DNA of 64,000 bases from Nymphaea colorata (lineage: Eukaryota; Streptophyta; Magnoliopsida; Nymphaeales; Nymphaeaceae), in contig NC_045149.1 in assembly GCF_008831285.2 (NCBI RefSeq), positions 9,080,417-9,144,416 on the forward strand, written 5' to 3'. The translations under genes and the position numbers were made by a program. This document shows, piece by piece, positions 1 to 10,800 of this stretch (position 1 is the stretch's first letter; the number at the start of each line of letters is the position of its first letter). The notes beneath the pieces are model-generated. The model worked only from the letters and a program-made list of their open reading frames with translations. It did not search any database and was not told the DNA's origin.

Positions 1-292
1 TTATTTATTTATTTGTTTGAAAAAGGATAGGACTAAACCAATGAAAGGCCACAGAGGTGTATAGGCCTGGGCATCGGGCCGGATCACCGGTGAGCCGGTT
101 CCATTCAAAACAAATTGACATCGGGCTTGATGTAAACAGGCCCGCCCGGCCAGATGCCCAAGCCTAGACGTGTAGAGAAAACCCCTCGTCCACCGTCACA
201 AAGAACCCTCTACACCTTCTTTCCCTTTTGATTTATTTATTATTTATTAGAGAAAGGAGAAAATGGAACCAGTGAAAGGCCATGGACGTGTT
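1..292. repeat. Local duplication, first copy split by a MITE
   Basis: A stretch near 1-61 (T/A-rich run, then a motif like ACCAATGAAAGGCCAC and GAGGTGTA) recurs at about 231-292 (T/A-rich run, ACCAGTGAAAGGCCAT, GACGTGTT). The copies are diverged, and the first may begin before the window. The first copy is interrupted at 62-166 by a small MITE; the second is uninterrupted and so looks like the empty site. Seen directly by comparing the two stretches. Confidence 0.6.
62..166. mobile_element. hAT-type MITE, 105 bp, with 8-bp target duplication
   Basis: The ends are inverted repeats: TAGGCCTGGGCATC at 62-75 and its near-exact reverse complement at 153-166. The flanks GAGGTGTA (54-61) and GACGTGTA (167-174) match at 7 of 8 bases, the target-duplication size of the hAT superfamily. 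The interior is GC-rich and self-complementary (GGGCCGG and CCGGCC blocks). There is no coding capacity, so movement would have needed transposase from elsewhere. A right-hand end of the same type is seen at 31465-31478. Confidence 0.75.
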
Positions 293-479
293 GAGGAACG
301 CGGGCCAGGAGCGTCTCTAGTGCTTTTCTTTGTTTAATAAGTGAGATCAAGGGGAGCGACCCTCCCACCTCTTATTTTAATCCCTGGATCTCTCACTCCA
401 CAGAGTCCACCTCTCTCCCTCCTTTCATTATTCAGTCTACATACGTTATATCCCTGTCTCAAGCCAAAAACCAAAAAGA
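293..479. other. No recognisable gene
   Basis: Non-coding sequence after the duplication, with a pyrimidine-rich run around 400-430. No conserved protein reading or RNA gene is visible. Confidence 0.4.
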
Positions 480-880
480 GACTTTATTGTGCCTTTTTTG
501 AATGATGGCTATATCCGTAGTCACACAAAATAAGTTTTTTTTTTAAAAAAAAACTAATTTTATATTTTAAAAATGGGTCAGTCGTATAAAATTGTGACAA
601 GATTCGTCTTTTCCAAAAAAGACGACAAAAGCGAAAATGTAACATGCTGCAAAACAAAGTACAAAATGTGTTTTTTTCACATTTTCTAACGCTGCATTTT
701 TATTCACATATTTTCAATATTTTATATTTGGGATTATTCTTTTAAATTTTTTAAAATTTGTCCACATCTTTCTAAAGTTGTTTCAGAAAAAAACACTTTT
801 TACTGCATTATACACGAAAAAACGTCTTTGTTTAAAACCCACAAATGATTTGTGGCTATGGTTATCTGCCCATCTCTAGC
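480..880. repeat. A-rich dispersed repeat (family D), copy 1
   Basis: Low-complexity A/T sequence with runs such as AAATGTAACATG and a closing motif TTTGTGGCTATGGTTAT near 850-868. Similar texture and a GGCTATGG-like end occur at 47045-47345 and 52850-53245. Grouping rests on the shared end motif and composition, so it is tentative. No coding potential. Confidence 0.35.
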
Positions 881-1860
881 AACAAACAGTTTCATTTTTA
901 TAATGGATTTAGTATACCCTAAAGTTTATCACACTTCTCTCTCTCAACAGCACGTCGGTAAACCCACTGTAGACCATTGTCGCACCATAGGTCGCAAATA
1001 TATACCAATTTAGTGACGGTTTTTTAGCATTAAATTTTAAATTTTAACTGTTTGGTAATATCTAGCACATGATATATATATATATATATAATGATCTACA
1101 CCACTGTTTTTTTTTATAATGTTTGAGTGGAAAAGAAGAGACCGTCTAAAATAATATTATTTGACTAAAATGCTTTGTCTTCTTTTTTTTTTTAACCAAA
1201 TAAATGGTCAAGATTGTTACTACTAGGTCTAGCAACCAAGTGCATGTATACATAGCGTCTCCAAACACTGTCTCTCCCAAATTTAATCATATTGATAGGC
1301 GTATTGTACGTGCACGAATGCATATAGAATATGAAAATCACAAAACATTTGATGTGAACATTAGGTTTTGATAAACCAAGTTAAGAATGTTCATTTTAAA
1401 CACCTAATTATAAATTTCGATTTGCATATTTATTTTTTAATGTAATAATTACAGGAATTTTGAATGTATTTCTTGATTCAATGTGCAACTTTAGTGACTG
1501 TCAATTTCCATAAACTGGACGACGAGGAGCTAACTGGCTAACTAGAGAACTTATGCTTTCCTAATAAAACTCATTCAAAGAGAAACGCCGTGCTGCTGGA
1601 GGGGGTGCCTTTTTGTGAAGCTAATTATCTCTTCCTTATCCGGCAACATTCACTGCTTTGCCAACAAGAGCTCTGTTCAGGTAGATCCTATTCGAATTCG
1701 ATCTATTGACATCCCTAGCTCTGTTGCACTTAGTTAAGACAATGACCTTAAAATTAATGCCTAAAAAATGAAAGACGTTGGCTGCATCTTTTTGTAATAA
1801 AATTAGTTAAGTTCTCTTAACTCCAGCTTAATTCTCCAATTGAAAGGAAAGGAACTAAAT
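881..1860. other. AT-rich intergenic DNA with a (TA)n run
   Basis: No reading frame, RNA gene or transposon end is recognisable. A (TA)n microsatellite lies at about 1071-1091. Confidence 0.5.
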
Positions 1861-1867
1861 GCTTGAA

Positions 1868-2090
1868 GGGGCATAGCACAGTCGGCTAAAAAGATGGTTC
1901 ACATCCAAAAGAGTTTGATGTTTGAATCCAGTGCCTTGTGTCATGTTTCAATATGTTATTTCTTTAGGTCACTCGAGTTGAAAGGTATACTGTAAATCCA
2001 CTCAGTTCTCTAAGCAAGTCAGAATCTTAGAGGCATAAAGATATGACCTCAAGGTTTTACATCAAATGTGGTTTTCCCTAAGTAAACATA
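1868..2090 (+). mobile_element. tRNA-derived SINE relic
   Basis: Begins GGGGCATAGCACAGTCGG, which fits the RNA polymerase III A box (TRGCNNAGYNGG). About 45 nt later comes TGTTTGAATCC, close to the B box (GGTTCGANNCC). The order and spacing are those of a tRNA-derived SINE head. The body runs to roughly 2090 and its end is not clear. The minus-strand SINE near 48.2 kb starts with the same GGGGCATAGC and may be related. Confidence 0.5.
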
Positions 2091-3540
2091 AAAAAAACAG
2101 AATTAAAGGAGCCATTGCTTATCCAAAAGGAACATTTTCTTTTCTTGGAAAAAATTAACAGTCAATGCAGAGATTGCAGATAGATGAGGTAACTGTGCTT
2201 ATTATTCAAATATCAATTTCTTATAGTCCAATAAAGTTATCTCATTATTTTACACATTGGTCAACCCTAAATTTTGTATATTGACATAATAATATCTCTC
2301 AAATATATATCGTTGGCTTCCCTATGGTATGGAGTTTAAGATTTGTGGTATAATAATAATAATCAGTTTGTGAGCCCGAATCGGTGAGGCTGCTGATTTT
2401 GTGATGACAATTAATGGTTCTTTCAATCATTAGAGTGAAATTAAAGGCTAAAAAAATCCAAAAATTCATTTAGAAAACAATGTATGTAGTTAACTTGAAA
2501 ATAAAAAATTTGGAATATATCAAATAATTAGTTAGAACTTGACGAGTCGTACTCTTGAATCGGCTAGTAAATTGTGGATGAATTTTCCACCAATTTGATT
2601 AGAATCCCTCGAGTCCATGACACTGCTTTATTGCTCTTCAAAATCCATGTTTTAAGCAAGCATGTATTTGCCCAACATTTACAAAGTTTATCCAACATAT
2701 GTTTAAATATCCAATAAATTTGTCTAACTTAATATTGTTTTCCTCATGAATCTTATTCTCTTTAAACCAATGCGTTCCAACTAGTACAAACCCTAGCTTT
2801 TCATTATAAAAAAGCTGAAGAAAAGGGGTGCTTGATTTGCATTGAAAGATTTGCATTGAAAAAGATCGACATTTTTATTTTGTTTGCTATTTAGAAGGTT
2901 TTAAATAGAAAATATTACAAAATATTAATTGTTTACTAAGTTGTTTTTTCCCAAAAATATCATCGAATTAATCGACCGCAACATTCACTAGGCTTCATGA
3001 CTTGGCTCAACATGACAAATGGCAATGATTGTAGCAATGGTTGGATTCATGTGGGTGTTACTTCTCTTCTCCACACTACAAATAGTGACAAATGCTATAA
3101 GGAAATAACTATAAGTTTATCCCATCCAAGTTCAGCTGCCTTACATGCATACCAACCTTGTTTTTCATCTTCCTTTTTTCCTTTATTTTTTTGTCAATAA
3201 ACAACAATTTTGGCATAATAATTAATATTTGAAAAGAAGAAGAAAACAACGTAGACGAGAGAGAGGAAAAGTATGTCACTTTTAATTAATAAAAACTACT
3301 GGAACGTCATCATTCGTTATCCTCTGAAGTCCCCAATAACTGACTAACAGCGGTATCTTTTACTCTTTCATATAATCTTCGTTCCACCATCAGACCTCCT
3401 TGTTGTCTCCCTTCCATCATTTTCGTTCGAAGGACCATGAGCTTTCCTTCTCGTACTAATCATGTCTACCGTCATAATTTGTGCATATTTGCTCAAGTTA
3501 TGAATCTAAATCATTGCTTTTATTTTACTAATTAAGCATA
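2091..3540. other. AT-rich intergenic DNA
   Basis: Only short chance reading frames; none has recognisable domains. A short motif around 2368-2395 (GTGAGCCCGAATCGG then AGGCTGCTGAT) recurs in diverged form at about 45054-45082 and is probably a dispersed-repeat fragment. Confidence 0.45.
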
Positions 3541-3547
3541 AATTGAG

Positions 3548-3608
3548 TTAATTGCAGTAGGTTTATTTTTTGTCTCTCACTCAAGTGATCTGGCTTTTAC
3601 AACTTTCT

Positions 3609-3644
<36 letters not shown>

Positions 3645-3744
3645 CTTTTACAACTTTCTTCTTATATATATATATATATAAGAAGAAAGTTGTAAAAGCC
3701 AGATCACTTGAGTGAGAGACAAAAAATAAACCTACTGCAATTAA
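3548..3744. repeat. Perfect 65-bp inverted repeat around a (TA)n core
   Basis: The left arm at 3548-3612 is the exact reverse complement of 3680-3744. Between the arms are two (TA)n runs and a 19-base direct copy of the inner end of the left arm (GCTTTTACAACTTTCTTCT, 3644-3662). A transcript could fold into a long hairpin. Perfect arms in otherwise decayed DNA imply recent origin, active correction, or an assembly artefact. Confidence 0.85.
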
Positions 3745-4045
3745 TTATTAAAATGTACTTTCTTGAAATATAACCTTATTGATATTAAGAGTGATTTGAT
3801 GAAAAACATATATTAAGTTAGTTGTTTTCTTACTTAAATAATGTTTTTTAATATTAAAAAAATGAGCAACACTCATAGCGTTAGAATGGCAGTATAAAGA
3901 TCAATTTTCTTTACATAAATTACTTGAACTAAAGCGTGATTTATATTAAAGTGGTGTTTAATTAGAATGTTTATATTTTGTCTAGAACACTTTTTACTCT
4001 GGTTTTTGTCCTTTACCCAAGTGGCCTGAAGGCACCTACCAATCA

Positions 4046-4092
<47 letters not shown>

Positions 4093-4739
4093 CCGTTTCA
4101 TCCAACATAATGGATAGATAAGAGAAAAATAATAAGAAAAAGGTGATAGATATTTTTGTCATGTAATATTAGTTCACACATTTTCTACTTGTTTTTCTGT
4201 TTTAGATGGACGGTCTTAGTTAGATGACTCGGTGCCTCTAGAAAACCAGAGTAACCTAATTTTTTATCTGGAAAGAGTTGCCATTTGTCAAGTTGTTTGA
4301 TCCATCATGATGGATTATTGAATAAAAAAACAATGAGAAAAAAGTGTTTGACTAATGTTAAATGACAAAAATGCCATCATATTTTTCTGTCCATTACTTT
4401 TCTCTATTTGTTTTTCTCTCAACCATCTATCACAATAAATACAATTTTGATAGGTGAACTAGATGACTATATATATAGATGATAATTAAGGTTTAAGCAA
4501 TATGTGGATTGAAGAACCGTATGGACCATTGTCCATGACTTTAGAATATACGAACTGAGGAAAGTAAGACTGCAAGACTCCAATGATGATGATGATGAAC
4601 ACAAGCAACAAATGATGGAGATTGAAAACTAAATATTTGTGCTGATGCTTAATCGCCGATAGATAATAGAAACGAAGAGTCTCCACCAACCTTAGCGTGG
4701 CATTTAAATTCATTTTACTGCGCTTCATCCTTGAAAAAA
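3745..4739. other. AT-rich DNA with repeat-like blocks and (TA)n
   Basis: A (TA)n microsatellite occupies about 4049-4091. The blocks around 4100-4260 and 4290-4460 resemble each other (runs like ATCCAACATAATGGAT, GAGAAAAA, TTTTCTCTATTTGTTTTTC), and a similar block is seen near 30450-30600. This suggests an old dispersed non-coding repeat. No genes seen. Confidence 0.4.
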
Positions 4740-4930
4740 ATGCTGTTAATCAAATATGCTGTATTGGGACCATGCATAGGGAAATAATTCACCCTCACAT
4801 AAGAATTTCTTGCAATTCAAGAGGGTAAAAAAGGTCCCCATCCAAGAGGGTAGCTCAAAATTGAACCGGATTGGGTGGTTGTTGAGGCGTCTACTCCAAT
4901 GGAGCATTTCCCCGTTGAAAAAAATCGGCC
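4740..4930. repeat. Dispersed repeat R, copy 1
   Basis: Contains GGTTGTTGAGGCGTCT and AATGGAGCATTTCCCC. The reverse complement of about 31660-31830 carries the same blocks in the same order, so these are two copies in opposite orientation. No protein coding is visible. Confidence 0.5.
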
Positions 4931-5996
4931 ATAGTTATCCTAGATGTTTCTGGTCTACTACACTTCCCCTTTGGCCGGAATAGGCTCTCATGGCAGAGTA
5001 TAGAAAATGAATTTCAGCTTTGGAGTAGGGTGTCTTTTAATATTAAATGGCTTAGGAAATGTAAGGGTGTTGTTTTTCCCAATCGCGCTATGGAAACTAT
5101 GATGGTTTAGGAATGAAGTGACACATGAGAAAAAAACCACAGTTATGACTCAACATATTTTCTCTGTTGTTTGGCGCTCAGCTAAGGAGGCCTTTCAAAG
5201 TTTGCAACAGGAGGATGACGAGCGCAAGGCAATGTCCATTTGGTTGCTGACTATAATCCTTTGTGAGGGCAGACTCTCTAAATTAAACATGGAGACTAAT
5301 ATGCGTCAAATTGTCACATATAAGAAGAGCATTAAAACTATGGTGATGGGCATGTAGAGATTGAGAGGAATGGAATCCAATGAGGCCATACTTACTGAAG
5401 CTCAATCTAGGGAGAATGAGGCTGAATTACACGTGCTTAATGGCTGGTTTCAATTTATGGCGAGAGTCAATGGCAGTTTCGGAATCATTTTGAAGAATGA
5501 AGGATGGAAGCGCAGACTTAAAGATATGCTGGAAGGCAGGAGGCCGATTAATCAGAAATGGCAACACATGAGGGCGACCAGCCAACGTCTCAGGGTTCTT
5601 AGTCAACTGCCTACTTTAGAGGCTAAGGACCAGGTGTGTCAGTATGGGGAAAGAGATGGGAGGAATGACGGTGGTTAATGTTTTAATAGCTTTTCAAGTA
5701 TTGTTTCTGTGTTAGTCTTATGCCTTTTATCAGGAGCTAAATCGCTGGTGGGATTTTTTTGGCCATTTTGTGGCGGTTTTGGGGCAGCTGGGTTATGCTT
5801 GCTTGGGTTTCTTGGTTGTTCTCCTGTTGTGGCTGATGCTCAGCTTTGTGTAAATCTTTCCTTTGTCTTGTACGTATCTTAATTTTTCTATAATAAAAGG
5901 AAGGGAGCATACCTCCCAGCAGCCGTTTATTGGCACTTCCATTTCCTCGTTTATGGCTGATTTTTTCGATGGGGAAATGCACCTTTTGAGTAGGCG
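4892..5996. mobile_element. About 1.1-kb segment flanked by inverted copies of a 40-bp sequence
   Basis: The left flank (about 4892-4934, CTACTCCAATGGAGCATTTC onwards to GGCCATA) is matched, inverted, by about 5943-5992, with roughly five mismatches over 40 bases. This could be a TIR element or two opposed insertions of repeat R. No target duplication was found. The interior holds coding-like sequence at 5050-5700. Confidence 0.4.
5066..5678 (+). pseudogene. Possible L1-type LINE C-terminal tail, broken
   Basis: Read on the plus strand, about 5075-5357 gives a Trp/Arg-rich stretch (ALWKL, then a TGA where Trp is expected, then WFRNEVTHEK) followed by a helical tail. This resembles the region after the reverse transcriptase of plant L1 LINEs, where a W..W..RN pattern is common. 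A TAG at 5355-5357 ends this reading, and a separate 105-residue frame follows at 5361-5678. Downstream T-rich sequence and an AATAAAA at about 5892 fit a LINE 3' tail. No reverse transcriptase or endonuclease motif is in view, so the assignment is weak. Confidence 0.3.
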
Positions 5997-6479
5997 ATAA
6001 GTTCTTCTAGTACATTGGAAGTGTCTCTAGTTAAATTACTGTGTGCCCAGTGCCTAAGTGGAAGGGTACACACCGCTGTCATTGCTAACTTCGACGCAGC
6101 TTATGATCCTGAAAACAGAGGAAATTGGGGTTAAGAGTGAGGGCTTCGGGTATCTTTTCATTGCGATAGGTTGTTAACCTCTTGCTTGCATGAAAGTTCT
6201 TCTAGATCTACTCCCTTCCTGACATAGCCTTCTATGCCTCCTTTTTTTCTCTTCCTACTTCTAGTTTCGAGAGTCAAGGTAGGCAATGGTGGAAGCAGGG
6301 AACGCTAGGGGTTTTGGCCACCCCCCCAGCCAACCCCACCTCCTCAAATTGTAAAATCTTCAAAACTTTATATGTTGATTTAAAAAAATTTAGTTTGTCA
6401 TATACAAAAATATTTGAAAAATTCTAACGCCTTGTTAAAATTTTAAAATTATAGTTCTGTTTTTGTAAAAAATTCTCTC
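5997..6479. other. Intergenic DNA with a family C-like block
   Basis: Around 6280-6345 there is GGGGTTTTGGCCACCCCCC-like sequence followed by an A/T-rich tract, resembling the start of dispersed family C (see 15085). No gene is seen. Confidence 0.35.
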
Positions 6480-6810
6480 TCCACCCTTGAAGGTATGTGA
6501 TGCTTTTCTTTTCCAGTTCAAATATTTTAACATCACACATAGTCGCTGTCTAATATACATCTCCATTTTGTTTTCGGTGAATATTAGTAGAAATAATTTA
6601 TGATCTCTGTCTATCTCTCCCTCCCTCTTTTCAGTACATAGTTGTTTAAATATTGTAAGATATCTCTCTCTCTCTCTCTCTCCCCCCCCCCCCCCTTCTG
6701 CAGTAGACATCTGTAAACAAAAGCAGATTGTCATCATCATCATTATCTAGCATCATGCGTTTAGATTCCAGGACAAAGGGGCAAACAGCACTATCTACTG
6801 AGATTCTCCG
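6480..6810. repeat. Dispersed repeat E, copy 1
   Basis: Contains TTTAGATTCCAGGACAAAGG and TACATCTCCATTTT blocks. The reverse complement of about 30665-31040 has the same blocks in the same order, with a CT/GA-rich tract between them. A (CT)n run followed by about 14 C bases lies at 6662-6697. No coding sequence. Confidence 0.6.
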
Positions 6811-7162
6811 CTCTTATCATTGATGTTTTTAATTAAGAGAGACATTATTAGCTGTTATTGCGTGCAATTGGTGTTTATATTATATACATATATACGGCCG
6901 TAGTCTTCTCCTTTGGCGATTCCATAAGAAGCTGCCAAAAACTTGCACTCGTCACTCCAAAACTTTATGCCCTACAATCCACAGCTAAATCTTTGTCATT
7001 ATCTTTGTTCCCACGCTGTTATGCCGTTGCAAAACAGATAAGACAGAGATGCCTTTTAAGCCAGCCAGCCAATTTTTATTATACATATCAAGTAGCTGCT
7101 TCATGCCAACAAAATTGAAAACAATATTGAAATAGCAAAATTCACTTCAACCAGCATTCTGT
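6811..7162. other. No recognisable feature
   Basis: An 86-codon open frame at 6858-7118 (+) has no recognisable domain and the composition of the surrounding non-coding DNA. I do not call it a gene. Confidence 0.4.
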
Positions 7163-7603
7163 TAGGGATGTCAACGGATCGGATTCAGATCAGATGTATC
7201 CTTAATTATATCTGCTTTTTCGGATATTCACATATTCGGAATTCCGAATTCGAAATAAGAAAAGTCATATCCGAATTTTTTACAATCTGAATCCAATTTT
7301 TATTTTTATATCTGAATCCGAATTTTGAACCGGATTTTACCAATTTTCAAAAATTAATAGCATTAGATACAAGATATTTGCCTAAAAATGAAACCGTTCT
7401 GAATCTGAATCCAAATCCGATCAGATATTTATGTATATGTGAACGTGAATCTGAATCCGATCATATGCCATTTATTAAATCCAAATCCGATCCGATTTCT
7501 TAATCAGATATTAATTTTTTTTTTTTCATATCTAATTTTTTCGGATCGAATCGGATCAGATCGGTTGGATATCTGATTCAAATCGGATATATTGACATCC
7601 CTA
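7163..7603. mobile_element. hAT-type MITE (family A), 441 bp
   Basis: Ends TAGGGATGTCAA (7163-7174) and TTGACATCCCTA (7592-7603) are exact 12-bp inverted repeats. The interior is built of variants of GGATCGGATTCAGATC and its complement, so the whole element can fold on itself. I could not find a convincing 8-bp target duplication. A related copy is at 42732-43164. Confidence 0.7.
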
Positions 7604-7669
7604 CTTGGGGCGAGATATTGATATCATATTTGATGATTTTTTTGCAACTTTTATTTAATTTTTCTAATT

Positions 7670-8352
7670 TGTTAGGAAAAAATTTCTAATATTGCTGCAA
7701 AAAATGGGTGGGGCTTGAACTCGTGATATCCTACGTTACACTTAAGGGTAGTTTGATAACAACGGTACTTTGTAAGTGTCTTATGAATCTACCTCAAAGT
7801 TTAGAGTGAGTTCATGAAACGATATTTCTAGTATCCGATCAACCTACCTCCATTTCTTGGGCAGATTTATAAGACACTCACAAAGTATCTCTACAACATC
7901 ACTATTCTCAGGACTCAACGTACATGAGTGTGTGTGGGGTATTTTCATTTTGGACATCTGAACACCCTCTTCTCCATTTGAGAGTGCTCGCATGCATGAA
8001 TACATTGCTACCAATTTTTTGAAAATCCGACTCCCACAAAATTTTGGTTTTCCCCCATGAAAATAAAGTGAAGCAAAGATTATGTGCATGTGGTGACTTT
8101 TTATTTATTTATTTATTTTGTGAAAAAAAACTTCTATTAATTGTAGCAAAAATGGTGAGATTTGAACTCATAACATCCTGCCAACTTAGTCATATGTTTG
8201 AGTTGCCTGCCAATAAATGATAGTAGCACCTGCATCATGCACAACAGCACAAGATCAGCACCATCAATTTTTGTAAAATTTGATTCCCACAAGAATTTGT
8301 CTCTTCTCCTCTGAGGGAAAGTGAAACCTAAGATTATGGTGGAAAGTGACAA
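7670..8352. repeat. Tandem duplication; first copy carries an insertion
   Basis: Blocks near 7697-7735 (GCAAAAAATGGGTGGGGCTT, GATATCCTAC) and 8008-8077 (CCGACTCCCACAAAATTTTG, AAGATTATG) recur at about 8143-8185 and 8260-8338 in the same order and strand. The first copy is longer because it holds the inverted-repeat element at about 7746-7905. No genes. Confidence 0.55.
7746..7905. mobile_element. Small inverted-repeat MITE
   Basis: GGTACTTTGTAAGTGTCTTA near 7765 is matched in inverted form by TAAGACACTCACAAAGTATC near 7870. The left part (GTTTGATAACAACGGTACTT and CTACCTCAAAGTTTAGAG) resembles the element starting at 58190, so they may be one family. Exact ends and target duplication are unclear. 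Confidence 0.5.
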
Positions 8353-8362
8353 ATGGACCTGC

Positions 8363-8393
8363 AGGCCGCTATCTCGTCTTATTATAGCGGCCT
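8363..8393. repeat. 10-bp perfect stem-loop
   Basis: AGGCCGCTAT (8363-8372) and ATAGCGGCCT (8384-8393) form a perfect stem around an 11-base loop, just past the second copy of the tandem duplication. No role is assigned; it may be a transposon end. Confidence 0.6.
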
Positions 8394-8745
8394 AGTTAGG
8401 GCTTTTGTCTACCTATAAGAACAGAAAAATGAATAATTTTTAAAAAATGATTAATTTTTAAGAAATTGGCATGCCTTCCTTCAGGTGAGCGAAATATTAA
8501 CAACCCAATTGTGTTCAAATTAGTGTAAACTTTCTGCTTCTCCTTTCCATCCAAAAAGAGTCTTTCCATCTCACTTGTTTCTTTAGGCTATGTAAACAAA
8601 AGGTAAACTTAACAAAGTAATTAAACTCCAAAATTTGCTAGTTAGTTGTCCAAACAGGAAAATACTTAAAAACTTTTTTGTTTATGATATTATTGCACCT
8701 TGGGTCCATAAACTCAATCATTTGCCTAGGATTGTAAAACGTTGT
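8394..8745. other. No recognisable feature
   Basis: AT-rich non-coding sequence leading up to the CACTA-type region. No transposon end or gene could be placed here. Confidence 0.4.
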
Positions 8746-10800
8746 AGCTACACTTATCGAGGATTCGGCTGAAAAACATAGTGATGTGTTGGTAAAAGTT
8801 TTACCAACGTCCGAGTTGGTCGACGATGAAACAAACGTCATGAAAAATTATCATCGACATTCTAGCACACTCATCGATGTAGAATTCTACATCGTCGCGT
8901 CATGTATAGGTAAATAAAATTATTGTCAACACGTAATGAGTGCCGGTAATAATACTTTTAATGGTTGTCCGTAATAACACTTTTACTTATCGATGTAGAA
9001 TTCTACGTCGTCGCGTCATGTGCGTTGGTAAATAAAATTATTGTCGACACTTAATGAGTGCCGGTAATAATTTTACTGACCTTTGATGGGTCAGTAAAAT
9101 TTTTTATACACAATTTTATGCGTTGGTGAAGACTTGTTAATTTTATTCTTAATCTACGAATGACATAAGTAGTTTCCAAAACTGGTAAACATCTATAGTA
9201 ATGTTATCCGTTGACGTGAAGAAACATGAATTACAAACAAGAAAAAGTATTGTGCTCAGTCCATCAAATAGAAACCGATATATAACAAAGAAAGACGGGA
9301 GACATAACAACAGACCTTGTTAAACAACCAATCTGTCCATGTAGGTGCTTTGCCTAAAGGGGAAACAAGTATTAGACCAAGAACACGCTCCATGTACTTG
9401 AAGTGTATAAAGAATTAAAAATCAAAACAAAATAAAAGTCAAGGCAAATAAAGAGTAATATACAAAGTGCAAACAAGAATCAACCCAAGGCACACATACA
9501 ACAAAAGGGGTAAGAATGTAAGCACAGCAGTAACCCCTTGCATAGAATTGTGCTAAGATTATTACAAAAGAAACAATTCATAAGCAAGACTACAATAAAA
9601 TTTGTTATATTAATAACCTAAAAACATACTTCGGCAACTTGATCTGCTAAGTTATACATCAGAAGAAATGAAAGCTGCTCCAAACTGCAAAAATTCTTTA
9701 AAATATAGGTAAAAATGCAATGAGTATTGAGTATAGTATCTCACCAAAAACAGACTAAGGGTTTTTATATTCAGAAAGTATTGTGCTCAATCTAAAATTA
9801 GGGGTTTTGTGTTTGCGCTGATATTTTACGCAATTAACATAACAAATCGACAGCCCTAAGCTCAACAATTGTTATTAAAAAGTTTCATGGTCAAATACTA
9901 CCAAAAAATGACAAAATCTTGTCAAAAAAATTCAGGTGCATACCCTAGAATAATAATCATAACCTAAAATCATTTACAAATAGAAAAAAACTTAACATTA
10001 AGTTCGAGCAACCTACCTTTTAAACATTTAGACGTCAAAAATTGATGAAGAACACTTACACTCACTGGAAAAACTTTGGTAAATATTAATAGGAAGAAGT
10101 AGGATGAGAAAGGAAAAGAGTGAAAAAGAAGAAGGGAGAAAAAGGGCTTAGGTGGGGTTAAAAGTCGGGAAAACCTTTACCAGTGCCCTCAATATGTCAG
10201 TAAATGTAAATGGTGTCCTTAAAAATGTCGGTAAAATTTATGCGATCATTTTTATCGACGTTCGATGCACTTAGGTGAAAGTGACTTTAGAAGTCCAAAG
10301 CAAACACGTGGTAATTCTTTGTCAAAAAATAATTACATTGACACGAACATGACCACTTGTTAATAAAACTAATTTTTTTCTTATCGACATCTGTGAAACG
10401 GACGTCAATACAACGGTTTTTTAACAATGTTCACTTTTGGACGTTGGTAAAAGTATCATGTTTAGCAATGTTTCTGAGTTGGACGCTGGTAAAAGCCCAA
10501 CCACGACAACCTAATGGCAAGCATCGGGAAAGGATACTTTTCACCGATGTCCTGTTATGGGCATTGATAAATTAAAATGTTAGAGATGTTGGCACACTGG
10601 ACATATGTAAAACCTCAACTTCAGCGACATCCTAGCGGCATGCATCAAAGAAGGCTACTTTCTCCGACATCCTATTGGATGTGAATAAAAATTTGTCTTC
10701 AATAACATTTAAAGCCTGACGTCGATAAAAAGTAGCCTTTCACCGATGTATCTGTTTTCCATGCATCGGTGAATCCATCTTTTTTTTTTTTTTTGTAGTG
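8746..10800. mobile_element. CACTA-type DNA transposon, right end clear, left end unclear
   Basis: The right side ends in a T-run followed by GTAGTG (TAGTG at 10796-10800), the usual end of plant CACTA elements. The region is full of subterminal-type motifs: a GTTGGTAAAAG/CTTTTACCAAC palindrome near 8788-8808, CACCGATG, TCGACGT and CGTCGATAAAA variants at both ends. A 116-bp unit is tandemly repeated at 8873-9104. The left terminus is not certain: CACTTATCGAGG near 8749 is a poor match to the right end. The interior has no recognisable transposase, so it is a non-autonomous or deleted copy. Confidence 0.65.
8873..9104. repeat. Two tandem 116-bp units inside the CACTA-type region
   Basis: ATCGATGTAGAATTCTAC starts at 8873 and again at 8989. 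Both units continue with TCGTCGCGTCATGT, TAAATAAAATTATTGTC and GAGTGCCGGTAATAAT. They differ at scattered bases. Such subterminal repeats are where CACTA transposase is known to bind. Confidence 0.75.

Noticed and set aside
8873-9104. CRISPR-like or satellite array
   Set aside because: Only two units, no spacers, and located in CACTA subterminal sequence of a plant genome.
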